From an uncultured Sphaerochaeta sp. (lineage in GTDB: Bacteria; Spirochaetota; Spirochaetia; Sphaerochaetales; Sphaerochaetaceae), in contig NZ_OY781939.1 in assembly GCF_963677315.1 (NCBI RefSeq), positions 744,001 to 808,000 on the forward strand: a stretch of DNA of 64,000 nucleotides. The letters run 5' to 3'. The notes beneath the pieces were generated by a model. It was given only the letters and a program-made list of their open reading frames with translations. It had not been told where the DNA came from and did not search any database. The first letter of the stretch is position 1, and each line of letters starts with the position of its first letter. Below are positions 26,607 to 35,287 of this stretch, piece by piece. The translations under genes were made by a program, and so were the position numbers.

Positions 26607-27836
26607 ATGGCAAGAAATGCAAAAGTCTGCTCGTTCTGCGGAAAAAGCCAAGATGAGGTCAAGCGATTGATCAGCGGACCGGGTGTTGCCATCTGTGATG
26701 AGTGCATCAAGGTCTGTAATGATATGCTTGCCGGAGACCCAAGCTTCCAGGAGGAAGTGGTCGGTCTTCCCGAACACATCCCTACCCCTCAGGAACTGAA
26801 GGAGTACATGGATGAATACGTAATTGGCCAGGAAGATGCAAAACGGGTACTCGCGGTTGCAGTGTATAACCACTACAAACGCGTTAAATATCAGAAACAG
26901 ATATCAGAGCAAGGCGTCGAGCTTGACAAGTCAAATATCCTGATGGTGGGACCCACCGGTACTGGTAAGACATTGCTAGCCTCCACACTTGCAAAGAAGC
27001 TTCAGGTTCCCTTTGCTATTGCAGATGCCACCACGCTCACCGAGGCAGGATATGTTGGTGAGGATGTCGAGAACATACTGCTTAAGCTTATCCAGAATGC
27101 AAATGACAACATCAAGGCAGCTGAATTTGGAATCATCTTCATTGATGAGATCGACAAGATTGCCAAGAAGGGAGAGAATCCTTCCATCACACGTGATGTC
27201 AGTGGTGAAGGTGTCCAGCAGGCTCTGCTGAAGATCATCGAAGGTACTGATGCCTCAGTCCCTCCCCAGGGTGGACGCAAACATCCAAACCAGGAGATGT
27301 TGAAGATCAATACAAGGAATATCCTCTTCATCTGTGGTGGAGCATTTGTGGGGCTGGACAAGGTGATCGAGAAACGTGTTTCTTCCCATGCAATGGGATT
27401 TGGCGCAAGTATCATCAATGCCCAGGACAAGGACTTGCATACATTGTACAGCAAGTTGCTTCCCGATGATTTGGTGAAGTTCGGCTTAATCCCTGAGTTC
27501 ATTGGAAGACTTCCCATCCATGTTGCATTGGACAATCTTACCAAGAACGACTTGATGCGGATCATCCTTGAACCAAAGAACTCCATCATTCGCCAGTATG
27601 AAGCCTCATTCCGCCTGGATGGTATTGAGTTTGTATTCAAGAGTGATGCTGTTGAAGCTGTTGCAGAGAAAGCCTTTGAACAGAAGACCGGTGCCCGTGG
27701 ACTGCGCTCCATTGTAGAGAATGTGATGATGGGAATCATGTACGATATTCCTTCCATCAAGCAGGTGAAACAGGTAATCATCGGTCGAGAATGTGTCATA
27801 AATGGAGAACAACCTGAGGTTATCCGTGGAGCGTGA
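26607..27836 (+). CDS. clpX: ATP-dependent Clp protease ATPase subunit
   Basis: A 409-residue AAA+ unfoldase. The zinc-binding domain has Cys8, Cys11, Cys30 and Cys33; [11 protein letters not shown] is Walker [12 protein letters not shown]alker B, and the IGF-type ClpP-docking loop is within [11 protein letters not shown]. It delivers tagged proteins to ClpP. The DHH gene starts 1 nt after its stop. Confidence 0.96.
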   Translation: MARNAKVCSFCGKSQDEVKRLISGPGVAICDECIKVCNDMLAGDPSFQEEVVGLPEHIPTPQELKEYMDEYVIGQEDAKRVLAVAVYNHYKRVKYQKQISEQGVELDKSNILMVGPTGTGKTLLASTLAKKLQVPFAIADATTLTEAGYVGEDVENILLKLIQNANDNIKAAEFGIIFIDEIDKIAKKGENPSITRDVSGEGVQQALLKIIEGTDASVPPQGGRKHPNQEMLKINTRNILFICGGAFVGLDKVIEKRVSSHAMGFGASIINAQDKDLHTLYSKLLPDDLVKFGLIPEFIGRLPIHVALDNLTKNDLMRIILEPKNSIIRQYEASFRLDGIEFVFKSDAVEAVAEKAFEQKTGARGLRSIVENVMMGIMYDIPSIKQVKQVIIGRECVINGEQPEVIRGA

Positions 27837-27837
27837 A

Positions 27838-28824
27838 ATGTTCAGCTACCCCCCAATTGATGAAGAGATTCTTGCATTATTGAGAGATCGGGAAGAGTTT
27901 GTTGTCATCGGGCATGTCAGTCCCGATGGTGACTGCCTGAGCAGCCAGATGGCGATGAACTCCATGCTTCTGAAGATGGGGAAGACCGTCCATATGGCAA
28001 ATGCTGGGCCCTTTGATCGCTCTGAGATTTCCCATCTTCGCTCTGATTTTCTGAATCATATCGATGATGAGTTGAAACAAAGGGATCCACTGATAGTGGT
28101 GGTGGACTGTAGTTCACCAGAGCGTATCGGTCACCTTGCAGAGGAGATCGAGGGACTTACCACGGTGGTGTTCGACCACCACAGTAGCGGTGAGCAGTTT
28201 GGCACCTATCGCTATATTGTTCCCCGCTCGGTATCCACCACCTTGATCATCATGCAACTCTACAAAGCACTGGATGTTGAAATTTCCCAAGAGATTGCCG
28301 AGCACTTGTTCTTTGGGTTTGCCACCGATTCAGGATTCTTCCGCTTCATCAATGCATATCGTGGAGAGACGCTCCGCCTTGCGGCCGAGCTTGTCGACCT
28401 AGGGGTTTCCCCCAATGTCATGAATGACCGTATGACTGGTGGGAAGAGCTTCGGGTATATCAAGTACCTGGGAAAGCTTATCGATCGCAGTGAAAGCTTG
28501 TTCGATGGAAAGGTGATGATCTCTTCAAGTTGTCTTGAGGACAGCAAGCAATACATCACCACCGACAAGCCAAGCGATTCTCTCTACACCATGTTGCTCT
28601 CAGTACAGGGAGTTGAGGTAGTACTCTTCTTCAAGGAGCTGGAGGGGGAAAGAACTGAAGTAGGATTCCGTTCCTCTCACCAAAGCAGCATCAATGTGGG
28701 AGCCTTGGCTGAAAGCTTTGGAGGTGGTGGACACAAGAAGGCAGCTGGTGCCACGGTCAATAAACCGATACAGGAAACTAGGAAACTGCTTCTGGAAGCT
28801 GTTGAGAAAATGCTGAAAGCATAA
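27838..28824 (+). CDS. DHH/DHHA1 phosphoesterase (NrnA-like)
   Basis: A 328-residue DHH-family phosphodiesterase. GHVSPDGDCLSSQMAM gives the first metal ligands, VVDCSSPERIGH the second, FDHHSSGEQFG the DHH motif and SINVGALAESFGGGGHKKAAGA the DHHA1 GGGH signature. Such proteins act as nano-RNases and pAp phosphatases, or cleave cyclic dinucleotides (pApA); in a genome with cyclic nucleotide enzymes either is possible. ATG 27838 follows GGAG; the earlier ATG 27802 lies in clpX without a ribosome site. Confidence 0.88.
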   Translation: MFSYPPIDEEILALLRDREEFVVIGHVSPDGDCLSSQMAMNSMLLKMGKTVHMANAGPFDRSEISHLRSDFLNHIDDELKQRDPLIVVVDCSSPERIGHLAEEIEGLTTVVFDHHSSGEQFGTYRYIVPRSVSTTLIIMQLYKALDVEISQEIAEHLFFGFATDSGFFRFINAYRGETLRLAAELVDLGVSPNVMNDRMTGGKSFGYIKYLGKLIDRSESLFDGKVMISSSCLEDSKQYITTDKPSDSLYTMLLSVQGVEVVLFFKELEGERTEVGFRSSHQSSINVGALAESFGGGGHKKAAGATVNKPIQETRKLLLEAVEKMLKA

Positions 28825-28835
28825 CTTGGCATACA

Positions 28836-28883
28836 CATTGCATGGGTATGTGCATCATCCCACAAGGAGGCACCCATGCAATG
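28836..28883 (+). promoter_or_regulatory. Inverted repeat enclosing ribosome site and start codon
   Basis: A perfect 12-bp inverted repeat: CATTGCATGGGT (28836-28847) and its complement ACCCATGCAATG (28872-28883). The right arm contains the ATG at 28876. The 24-nt loop holds the AAGGAGG Shine-Dalgarno (28864-28870). In RNA the folded form would hide the start codon of the next gene. Confidence 0.65.
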
Positions 28884-29877
28884 GCTACCCATCTCTGCCA
28901 AGGAGAGCAAGATATTGACTGATCAGGTTGTTTGTTACCAGAAAGATCGGTCCAATACTACGCTCTATCATACAGTGCACAACAAGACACAACAAATTCT
29001 CTACTCCCTCCCCTATTATCTGCATTTACTTGAGGAAGAAGATCTCAGTGACTTTCTCTTGTACTGTTATAAAACCATTGATTACTATCTTACTTCATAT
29101 AGGATTGGCAGGTTATCCTACATAGGGTACCTCTCCCAGGTAGTACGTAAACGAACCAAATATTTCATCTCCCAGAAACAAGCGAATTCCATCAGGGACA
29201 GACTTATCTGCGAAATCGAGCCATTCACCAATGCTCAACTCTGGAGTGAGCCAGAGATGACCGCAGAGACTGCATCCTATACCACATTCAAAGACCTGCT
29301 GGTCTCACAGATGGACTCACTCCCTGAACTTTTCAATCGTCTTCTCTATGAACGTAAGGCTAGCCAAGAGGTGCTTGATGAACGTCTCCAAGAACTTAAG
29401 AGAGAGATCTCGACACCCGTGAACAGAAAACGATTTCTTATCGTGCTTACCCTGTCTCCAGGGCTTGCCAACCAACATTTGCTTGAGAAGCTTGCAGATA
29501 TTCTTGAAGTTGATTCACGTCTCCTCTGCCGGTATCTCAACACAGCAAACCTCATGCTAGAAGAGAAGCAACGATGCAAAGAAGCGTTCACCTCTACAAG
29601 CAACCGTCATTTCAGACGATTGCTTGAGATTGAGAATAGCCTTCAAACAGAGACTGATGCAAAGGTTCTCGAACGACTGGAAGCATTACGATGCTGGACC
29701 ATAGGAGTGTACAATACAAAAGTGACCCAGATAAGGAAGATGGAGTTCCGCTTGAGTCACCATCAAGTAGGAGAATTATTGCATATTCCCAAGGGAACCA
29801 TCGACAGTTCAGTACACTATATGAAGCGTGTTCTCTCTCAGTATATGGACGAACAATCTGACATTGAGTATCTTTAG
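28876..29877 (+). CDS. Sigma-like DNA-binding protein of unknown function
   Basis: I do not recognise a named family for this 333-residue protein. Residues 50-100 (EEEDLSDFLLYCYKTIDYYL, then GRLSYIGYLSQVVRKR) look like sigma-70 region 2, with an acidic helix, an aromatic linker and a basic RNA-polymerase-like helix. The C terminus, RLSHHQVGELLHIPKGTIDS, is a good helix-turn-helix of region 4 type. Between them lie about 150 unassigned helical residues. It is soluble and without cysteine pairs. Its start is inside a 12-bp inverted repeat, so translation may be controlled. It could equally be a helix-turn-helix regulator with a chance resemblance to sigma factors. Confidence 0.6.
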   Translation: MQWLPISAKESKILTDQVVCYQKDRSNTTLYHTVHNKTQQILYSLPYYLHLLEEEDLSDFLLYCYKTIDYYLTSYRIGRLSYIGYLSQVVRKRTKYFISQKQANSIRDRLICEIEPFTNAQLWSEPEMTAETASYTTFKDLLVSQMDSLPELFNRLLYERKASQEVLDERLQELKREISTPVNRKRFLIVLTLSPGLANQHLLEKLADILEVDSRLLCRYLNTANLMLEEKQRCKEAFTSTSNRHFRRLLEIENSLQTETDAKVLERLEALRCWTIGVYNTKVTQIRKMEFRLSHHQVGELLHIPKGTIDSSVHYMKRVLSQYMDEQSDIEYL

Positions 29878-29881
29878 GAGC

Positions 29882-30487
29882 ATGAATATTTTGTTGGCAT
29901 CAAACAATGAGCATAAGAAAGAGGAATTTTCCAGAATCCTAACCGGACATACCCTCATGCTCCCAAAGGAGCTGGGTATCGATTTTGACTTCGAGGAAGA
30001 GGCGGAAACCTTTAGCGAGAATGCACTAGGAAAAGCCAGGGCACTGGCATCCCAAGCTCCCGAAGGTTACAAGATCCTGGCAGATGATTCAGGCCTCTGC
30101 GTTGACGCACTCGATGGCAAGCCGGGGGTACGAACTGCTCGATATGGGCTCGAAACCTTCGGGCGAATGCTTGAGAGTGATGAGAGAAACGAGTTCCTCT
30201 TGAAAAACCTGGCTCACATTGAAAAGAAAGATAAGCGGAGCGCACAATTTGTATGTGCCTTGGCATTTGTGATGGACAGAAGAAGGGAGTTCACCTTCTG
30301 TGAAGCAGTAGATGGGTTTATTGCCAAAGAGAGTTACGGGAGGGGCGGTTTTGGGTATGATCCCGTTTTCATCGTGAAGGAAGCAGGAAGAACCATGGCA
30401 GAACTTACGGAGGATGAGAAAGACCGCTATAGCCACCGCGGGAAAGCTACCCGTCACTTGATTACCTTGTTAGGAGAAATTTCATGA
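29882..30487 (+). CDS. rdgB: dITP/XTP pyrophosphatase (RdgB/HAM1)
   Basis: A 201-residue house-cleaning nucleotidase that removes ITP, dITP and XTP from nucleotide pools. SNNEHKKEEF at the N terminus, ADDSGLCVDALDGKPGVRTA and GGFGYDPVF are the family's substrate-binding motifs. The start lies 4 nt after the upstream stop; the AGGAG is unusually close (1-2 nt), so translation may depend on coupling to the upstream gene. The end overlaps pepF in an ATGA. Confidence 0.94.
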   Translation: MNILLASNNEHKKEEFSRILTGHTLMLPKELGIDFDFEEEAETFSENALGKARALASQAPEGYKILADDSGLCVDALDGKPGVRTARYGLETFGRMLESDERNEFLLKNLAHIEKKDKRSAQFVCALAFVMDRRREFTFCEAVDGFIAKESYGRGGFGYDPVFIVKEAGRTMAELTEDEKDRYSHRGKATRHLITLLGEIS

Positions 30488-32265
30488 GTATACAGACACG
30501 AGCAGATCAACTTGAGCAGGATACCTGGGACCTTAGCAGTCTCTTCAAAGAATCAGCAGACTGGGAAGCAGCAACTGAAGCGATGAAACAACGTATCGCT
30601 GAGGCGCCTAGCTTGAAGGGCTCCCTTCAGAAAGGAAAAGAGTCATTCCTGGCTACCATGAGGTGGTATGAAGAGACAGGAATTCTTCTAGAACGTATCT
30701 ATAACTGGGCTTTCCTGGGGTATGCATCCGACGCCTCCGATAACACCAATGTCAAACGGTACAGCCTATCGGCCAGTCTCCTGAGCCAACTCTCTGCTGC
30801 CATGGCGTTCTTTGACCCTGAACTACTCGGTATTGCAGATGATATTATTGATGGATACCTGAACGATAAGGACTTTGCTCCCTACCGTGTCTATATAGAG
30901 AAAGCAAGACGTTTCAAGGCACATGTACTCACTGAGGGGGAGGAGCGCCTTCTCGCTCTGCAAAGCGAAGTTGCTTCCACACCCCGTTCCACGTTCAGCG
31001 ATTTGACCAATGTTGATTTTGACTTTGGTGAGATCGATGGAAAACCTCTCACCCAGAGCTCCTTGAGCTCGTTCCTCATGCAAGAGGATAGAGCAGTGAG
31101 GGAACGGGCTTACAGACAGTTCTATGCGGTGTATGAGAAGAGCAAGCATGCCATTGCAAGGCTCTACGAGGGACAGGTAAAGCAGGACATCTTCCGGGCC
31201 AAGGCAAGAGGATATGAGAGTTGCAGGGAGATGGCACTGTTCCCGGACAATGTTCCGGTATCCGTATATGACAACCTGATCAAGGCTGTCCACGATGCAC
31301 TCCCTACCCTTCATCGCTATTACAGGATGAGGGCGAAACTCCTTGGCTTGGAGAAGCTTTCCCATTGGGATGTCTATGTTCCCCTGGTAAAGGGAGTAAC
31401 CAGTGAAACCCCTTATGAAGAGGCAGTCTCCATGATTGGGTCAGCACTTGCACCGCTTGGCAGTGAGTATGTACAGACCATCACTGATGGACTGACAAAG
31501 GACAGGTGGGTAGACCGCTATGAGAACAAAGGCAAACGAAGCGGTGCATTCAGCAGCGGTACATTTACCAGCAAGCCCTATATTCTCCTTAACTACAAGA
31601 AGGACGTACTACGTGATGTCTTTACGGTAGCCCACGAAGGGGGACACTCAATGCATAGCTATTACAGTGCAAAGAACAATCCCTATTTCCACTATGACTA
31701 CACCATCTTCGAGGCAGAAGTTGCTTCTACCTTCAATGAGCAACTACTGGCCAAGTATATGATCGACCATGCCAGCGACGACCGAATGAAGGCCTATATC
31801 ATCGGAAAACAGATTGATGACATTGTGGCCACACTCTTCAGACAGACGATGTTTGCTGAGTATGAGATGATCATCCACCGGGAAGCCGAAGCTGGCGTAC
31901 CGATCACCCTCGAGTTGCTGAGAAGTGAATACCGTAAGCTACTGGAGCTGTATTTCGGCGACGGGGTGTCCTTTGCAGAGGAGAGCGACCTGGAAGGATT
32001 GAGAATACCTCACTTCTACAGCCCGTTCTATGTCTACAAGTATGCGACAGGATTAAGTGCATCCATTGCCCTCAGCAAGAAAGTGCTCAATGGGACAGAG
32101 CAAGACAGGCAATCGTACCTCGAATTCCTCCAAAGTGGAGGCAGCCTCTACCCCATCGAATCCCTCCAGAAGGCTGGTGTTGATATGCAGAAAGAGGAGC
32201 CAGTGAAGGATGCTCTTTCCACCTTCTCATCCCTTTTGGACCAAGCGGAAAGACTGCTCTCGTAA
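30484..32265 (+). CDS. pepF: Oligoendopeptidase F
   Basis: A 593-residue M3B zinc peptidase of normal length. HEGGH at 384-388 holds the two zinc histidines and catalytic glutamate, with the third ligand in the FEAEVASTFNE segment. It degrades peptides of 7-17 residues in the cytoplasm. No signal peptide is seen. It overlaps rdgB by 4 nt and is followed by a separate tRNA gene. Confidence 0.94.
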   Translation: MSIQTRADQLEQDTWDLSSLFKESADWEAATEAMKQRIAEAPSLKGSLQKGKESFLATMRWYEETGILLERIYNWAFLGYASDASDNTNVKRYSLSASLLSQLSAAMAFFDPELLGIADDIIDGYLNDKDFAPYRVYIEKARRFKAHVLTEGEERLLALQSEVASTPRSTFSDLTNVDFDFGEIDGKPLTQSSLSSFLMQEDRAVRERAYRQFYAVYEKSKHAIARLYEGQVKQDIFRAKARGYESCREMALFPDNVPVSVYDNLIKAVHDALPTLHRYYRMRAKLLGLEKLSHWDVYVPLVKGVTSETPYEEAVSMIGSALAPLGSEYVQTITDGLTKDRWVDRYENKGKRSGAFSSGTFTSKPYILLNYKKDVLRDVFTVAHEGGHSMHSYYSAKNNPYFHYDYTIFEAEVASTFNEQLLAKYMIDHASDDRMKAYIIGKQIDDIVATLFRQTMFAEYEMIIHREAEAGVPITLELLRSEYRKLLELYFGDGVSFAEESDLEGLRIPHFYSPFYVYKYATGLSASIALSKKVLNGTEQDRQSYLEFLQSGGSLYPIESLQKAGVDMQKEEPVKDALSTFSSLLDQAERLLS

Positions 32266-32293
32266 ATGTTGCACTCAAATTTCAAAAGAGGGC

Positions 32294-32321
32294 TTGACGA
32301 GCTCCCCGCCCTTGTTGTATT
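32294..32321 (+). promoter_or_regulatory. Possible promoter of tRNA-Leu
   Basis: TTGACG (32294-32299), 16 bp, TGTATT (32316-32321), 41 bases before the tRNA. Confidence 0.45.
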
Positions 32322-32362
32322 GTTGGCACGTTCACTTCAAGAGCGAACAATACTTCAAGAAT

Positions 32363-32447
32363 GCGGTAGTGGTGGAATTTGGTAGACACGCTAGCTTGAG
32401 GTGCTAGTGGGAGAAATCTTGTGCTGGTTCAAGTCCAGTCTACCGCA
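32363..32447 (+). tRNA. tRNA-Leu (GAG)
   Basis: Type II tRNA with long variable arm, acceptor stem GCGGTAG/CTACCGC, anticodon GAG, A73; CCA not encoded. It lies at the left edge of an AT-rich region, but no copy of its 3' end was found to suggest integration there. Confidence 0.93.
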
Positions 32448-32454
32448 CTTACTA

Positions 32455-32497
32455 ATCCTTTTCTGCTTAAGAAAAAGCAGGAAAGGATTTTTCTTTT
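32455..32497 (+). terminator. Terminator of tRNA-Leu
   Basis: A 14-bp stem with G-U pairs (32455-32468 with 32475-32488), 6-nt loop, then a T-rich tail (TTTTTCTTTT), 8 bases after the tRNA. Confidence 0.85.
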
Positions 32498-32690
32498 ATT
32501 GGCCTCTTCCGCCTCGTTGGAGGGATTACCGCTCGCTTCGTGGCAACACCACTATACTGCAATCACTGTCACGATTTTCACTTTGGATGTATTCCAGGAA
32601 TCATTTCATCACCAAAACATGAGAACTCCAAACAGATCAAATGAAAACATCAGGCATATGGATTCCGCTTACGTTTATAAGTTCACATGC
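32498..32690 (+). other. Spacer without a recognisable gene
   Basis: About 190 bases between a terminator and a promoter. No credible reading frame, RNA gene or repeat was found. Short ORFs here have no ribosome site. Confidence 0.5.
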
Positions 32691-32719
32691 TTGACATATT
32701 TATTGTTTTACGATAAATA
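32691..32719 (+). promoter_or_regulatory. Promoter of the DUF2975/XRE pair
   Basis: A perfect TTGACA (32691-32696), 17-bp spacer and TAAATA (32714-32719), in very AT-rich sequence, 38 bases before the DUF2975 start. Confidence 0.72.
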
Positions 32720-32756
32720 TTATCTGTAATTCAATATATTTTACATGGAGAACAGT

Positions 32757-33308
32757 ATGACTCACTATAAAAATCCATTCCTAAAACCTATTCTGGTGCT
32801 GCTTACCATCAGCATTATCCTCGGTAGTATCGCACTTGTTGTTCTAGCTGCCTATCTCGTTATTGCACCCGTTACCAGCTCTACTTCACAGGTTACCCTA
32901 CCGGTTCTGATGCAGAATGGACTGGAGTTTGCAATTCCAGTCCACGCTGAGAGTGCAGGTATATACAGCATCTATTCTTTAGTGGTGGTGATTACCCTCT
33001 TCTTGTCACTTCTCTTTCTCTTCTTCCTAAGAAAAGCAGTGGTCTCCCTTTCTAAAAAGAATGGTTTTACCGAGTTGCTCCCTCAGGCCTTCCGTTCAAT
33101 GGGGCTGCTGTTGTTGCTTGCAACCTACCTAAGACAGTTCCATCTCTATCTATTCCTGCAACTTGCGGGACCGGATGCTCATGAATTACTGCACTTCAGC
33201 TTCACCCCCATTACCTCTGAGGTACTGTATGCCTTGGCACTCCTTGCCTTGGGAAAAGTATTCTCCTACGCCCTGTACCTGCAGAGCGAATTTGAACAAA
33301 CGGTATAG
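32757..33308 (+). CDS. DUF2975-type membrane protein
   Basis: A 183-residue protein with four predicted membrane segments and the general form of DUF2975 proteins. Such proteins are usually paired with a small XRE-type regulator, as here (9 nt downstream); together they resemble a membrane sensor with its transcription factor. ATG 32757 follows GGAG by 6 nt; the ATG at 32745 has no ribosome site. The family's function is unknown. Confidence 0.75.
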   Translation: MTHYKNPFLKPILVLLTISIILGSIALVVLAAYLVIAPVTSSTSQVTLPVLMQNGLEFAIPVHAESAGIYSIYSLVVVITLFLSLLFLFFLRKAVVSLSKKNGFTELLPQAFRSMGLLLLLATYLRQFHLYLFLQLAGPDAHELLHFSFTPITSEVLYALALLALGKVFSYALYLQSEFEQTV

Positions 33309-33317
33309 GTACACAAT

Positions 33318-33524
33318 ATGCCCATCATCATACGCCTAGATAGAGTGCTGGCCGATCGAAAGATGTCACTAACAGAGTTATCAGAGAAGGTTGGTATCAC
33401 CATGGCAAACCTTTCAAACCTCAAGACAGGAAAAATCAGTGCTGTCAGGTTGGCAACCATGGAAGCCATCTGCAGGCATCTGGCATGCCAACCAGGCGAT
33501 CTGTTTGAGTATGCAGAAGATTAG
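33318..33524 (+). CDS. Small XRE-family regulator (YozG-like)
   Basis: A 68-residue helix-turn-helix protein, nearly all DNA-binding domain: LTELSEKVGITMANLSNLKTGK is the recognition region, then MEAICRHLACQPGDLFEY, the typical YozG ending. It probably controls its own operon with the DUF2975 protein. The transposase gene ends 12 nt beyond it on the opposite strand. Confidence 0.88.
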   Translation: MPIIIRLDRVLADRKMSLTELSEKVGITMANLSNLKTGKISAVRLATMEAICRHLACQPGDLFEYAED

Positions 33525-33535
33525 CAGGACTCTCC

Positions 33536-35095
33536 CTATGCTTCTTCTACCGCAATGCCAAGCTTCCCGAGAATTTCCTTGTCTCGTTCATTCAGTTCAC
33601 TCCTATAAGGAGTATCGTTTTCCCTGAATGTAACTTCCTGGATATCCATAACTGTAAAAAGTGCCTGGCTCAGGCTGTAATCGGTATCTTCTAACTTTTC
33701 CAACAATTTCTGCCGGATGATCTCAGAGATGAGTTGGAGAAATACCCTACCAGGAAAATTCTGGGGAGACTGGATGTGCAGCAACCTGCAATCCTCCTGG
33801 TTCATAAGGTTATTGAATCGATGTTCAAAGTCATTGCGCTGTTCATACTTGGCAAGGGCTTGTTCTGCTGAGAGCCCTGTGTTCGTGATCACTGCCCAGA
33901 AACCCGCCTGGGAGGCTTCAAAGGTTCTCAGCGGGTCACGGCTTAGGCTGACCCTGTTACTTCCATTGGGGCGTTTTCGTACCTTGAAATAGGTTTCATA
34001 CAATCGGGCATGCTCCTCAAGAGGTACCTCAAACTCCAACTCTCGTTTACATCTCCCCAGCAAGGAGAGGAGATTGCTCCGCTGGTTCTCTCTCCACTGC
34101 TCATCATAATAGAGATGAATGGTAAGAGACTCCTCCTCCAGGAAGGGCGCAGAGAGACTCAGACTTCTCAGCTCCCTACCCTTGCAGTCATAGAGGGTAG
34201 CCCCCTCCACAATTTCATCACGATGCTTTTCAATGAATTGCTCCAACCATCTCTTTCGAGTTGGGATGCGGATAATGAACTGGTACCCCAGTTCCACCAA
34301 CTCCTGAATCCTGGGGACTGAGAAATATCTTCGATTGAGCATCAACACTGTATCGGTATCGACTTCCAACGTATCCATCACATTCGCAATGGTCTTGCTG
34401 CTGAGCATCGTCCCATCGAGAATCTGGAACGAGTATGGGAGGTGACTATCACCATGAGCAAGCAAGATGATGGTATTCTGTTCCAATGCCTCAATATCAC
34501 GGTTGTAACCGTATTGGAGAAATGGGTTATGGTTCTGATAACTGGCAGTACTGCAAAGGTCAAATATGATTTCGCTGGTATTCTCGTTAAAATTCTCCAG
34601 ACAACGTTGTCCCCAGATTCGGAGAAATTCAGCGTCCAGGGAGCGAAGAATTCCCTGCAGTTCTGTCAAACTCTCCACACTCGTATAGATTCCCTGTTTC
34701 CAATGGGTAGCATAGGAGATGGGATTGTTTGAACAGATCAGGTACCAAGCAAGATGCAGGAGTTTCTCCACCTTCTCCTCTCTCATGAGTGGCTGCATCC
34801 ACTCTCTCAGGCTGAGCTCCTTTTCAATGACTTCCTGCAACTGTTCAAACGCATAACGCCTAAAGGAAGGAATCGCTTTCACGGTCTCCGTTCCCTGACT
34901 CTCCAGCTCCTGCCGATATGCAGGATTGTAGATTGGCTCTCCAGTTACTCCATCAAGTTTACCTATACAACGACGTTTATGCCGTGTCTGCTTTTTATCT
35001 GGATCCCAGTAGTACTGGTCCTCATATAAATAGGTAACATGATTCTTCTTATTGACTATTTCAATGACTTTTGGGTGTGATAATCTCGAAACCAT
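33536..35095 (-). CDS. IS1634-like transposase, probably inactive
   Basis: A 519-residue DDE transposase of the IS4/IS1634 type. Recognisable parts are IIFDLCSTASY (first Asp), YGYNRDIEALEQNTIILL, the GYQFIIRI strand after the second catalytic position, and YEQRNDFEHRFNNL with the Glu. The expected second Asp, usually in a DRGF or DRGY context, appears as Asn254 in LNRRYFS, and the following Gly is Arg, so strand cleavage is doubtful. I found no terminal inverted repeats or target duplication. ATG 35095 was chosen over 35131 because MVSRLSHPK matches the usual opening. The ORF is otherwise intact, which hints at an old copy or a kept protein. Confidence 0.8.
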   Translation of the reverse strand: MVSRLSHPKVIEIVNKKNHVTYLYEDQYYWDPDKKQTRHKRRCIGKLDGVTGEPIYNPAYRQELESQGTETVKAIPSFRRYAFEQLQEVIEKELSLREWMQPLMREEKVEKLLHLAWYLICSNNPISYATHWKQGIYTSVESLTELQGILRSLDAEFLRIWGQRCLENFNENTSEIIFDLCSTASYQNHNPFLQYGYNRDIEALEQNTIILLAHGDSHLPYSFQILDGTMLSSKTIANVMDTLEVDTDTVLMLNRRYFSVPRIQELVELGYQFIIRIPTRKRWLEQFIEKHRDEIVEGATLYDCKGRELRSLSLSAPFLEEESLTIHLYYDEQWRENQRSNLLSLLGRCKRELEFEVPLEEHARLYETYFKVRKRPNGSNRVSLSRDPLRTFEASQAGFWAVITNTGLSAEQALAKYEQRNDFEHRFNNLMNQEDCRLLHIQSPQNFPGRVFLQLISEIIRQKLLEKLEDTDYSLSQALFTVMDIQEVTFRENDTPYRSELNERDKEILGKLGIAVEEA

Positions 35096-35178
35096 GTTAT
35101 AATTTATAGCATTCTTTTTTTCTTTAATCAAGAGTAAAGTACCCCTAGCAAACTATTTATACCGGACCATGTTATAAT
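35091..35178. repeat. Direct repeat of a 13-mer
   Basis: ACCATGTTATAAT occurs at 35091-35103 and 35166-35178, 75 bases apart. The first copy covers the transposase start codon on the minus strand; the second contains an extended -10 box for the ABC transporter. Confidence 0.8.
35170..35178 (+). promoter_or_regulatory. Extended -10 promoter of the amino-acid importer
   Basis: TGTTATAAT matches the extended -10 consensus (TGnTATAAT). No -35 box is needed or seen. Transcription would start near 35185, giving a leader of about 100 nt. Confidence 0.6.
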
Positions 35179-35211
35179 CATTAAAAACACACAAAGCATT
35201 AAGGGTAAAGA

Positions 35212-35245
35212 AATAGCTGTTTAACTGTTGTAAGAAACAGCTATT
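35212..35245 (+). promoter_or_regulatory. Inverted repeat in the importer leader
   Basis: An 11-bp perfect inverted repeat (AATAGCTGTTT/AAACAGCTATT) with a 12-nt loop, 43 bases before the start codon. No T run follows. It could be an operator or an RNA hairpin controlling the transporter. Confidence 0.55.
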
Positions 35246-35287
35246 CATTGTTACAATTCTATATCATTTTTTTCAAAGGAGTTTATT

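Noticed and set aside
33525..35287. Complete insertion sequence with terminal inverted repeats
   Set aside because: Manual comparison of both flanks found no convincing inverted repeats or target duplication.
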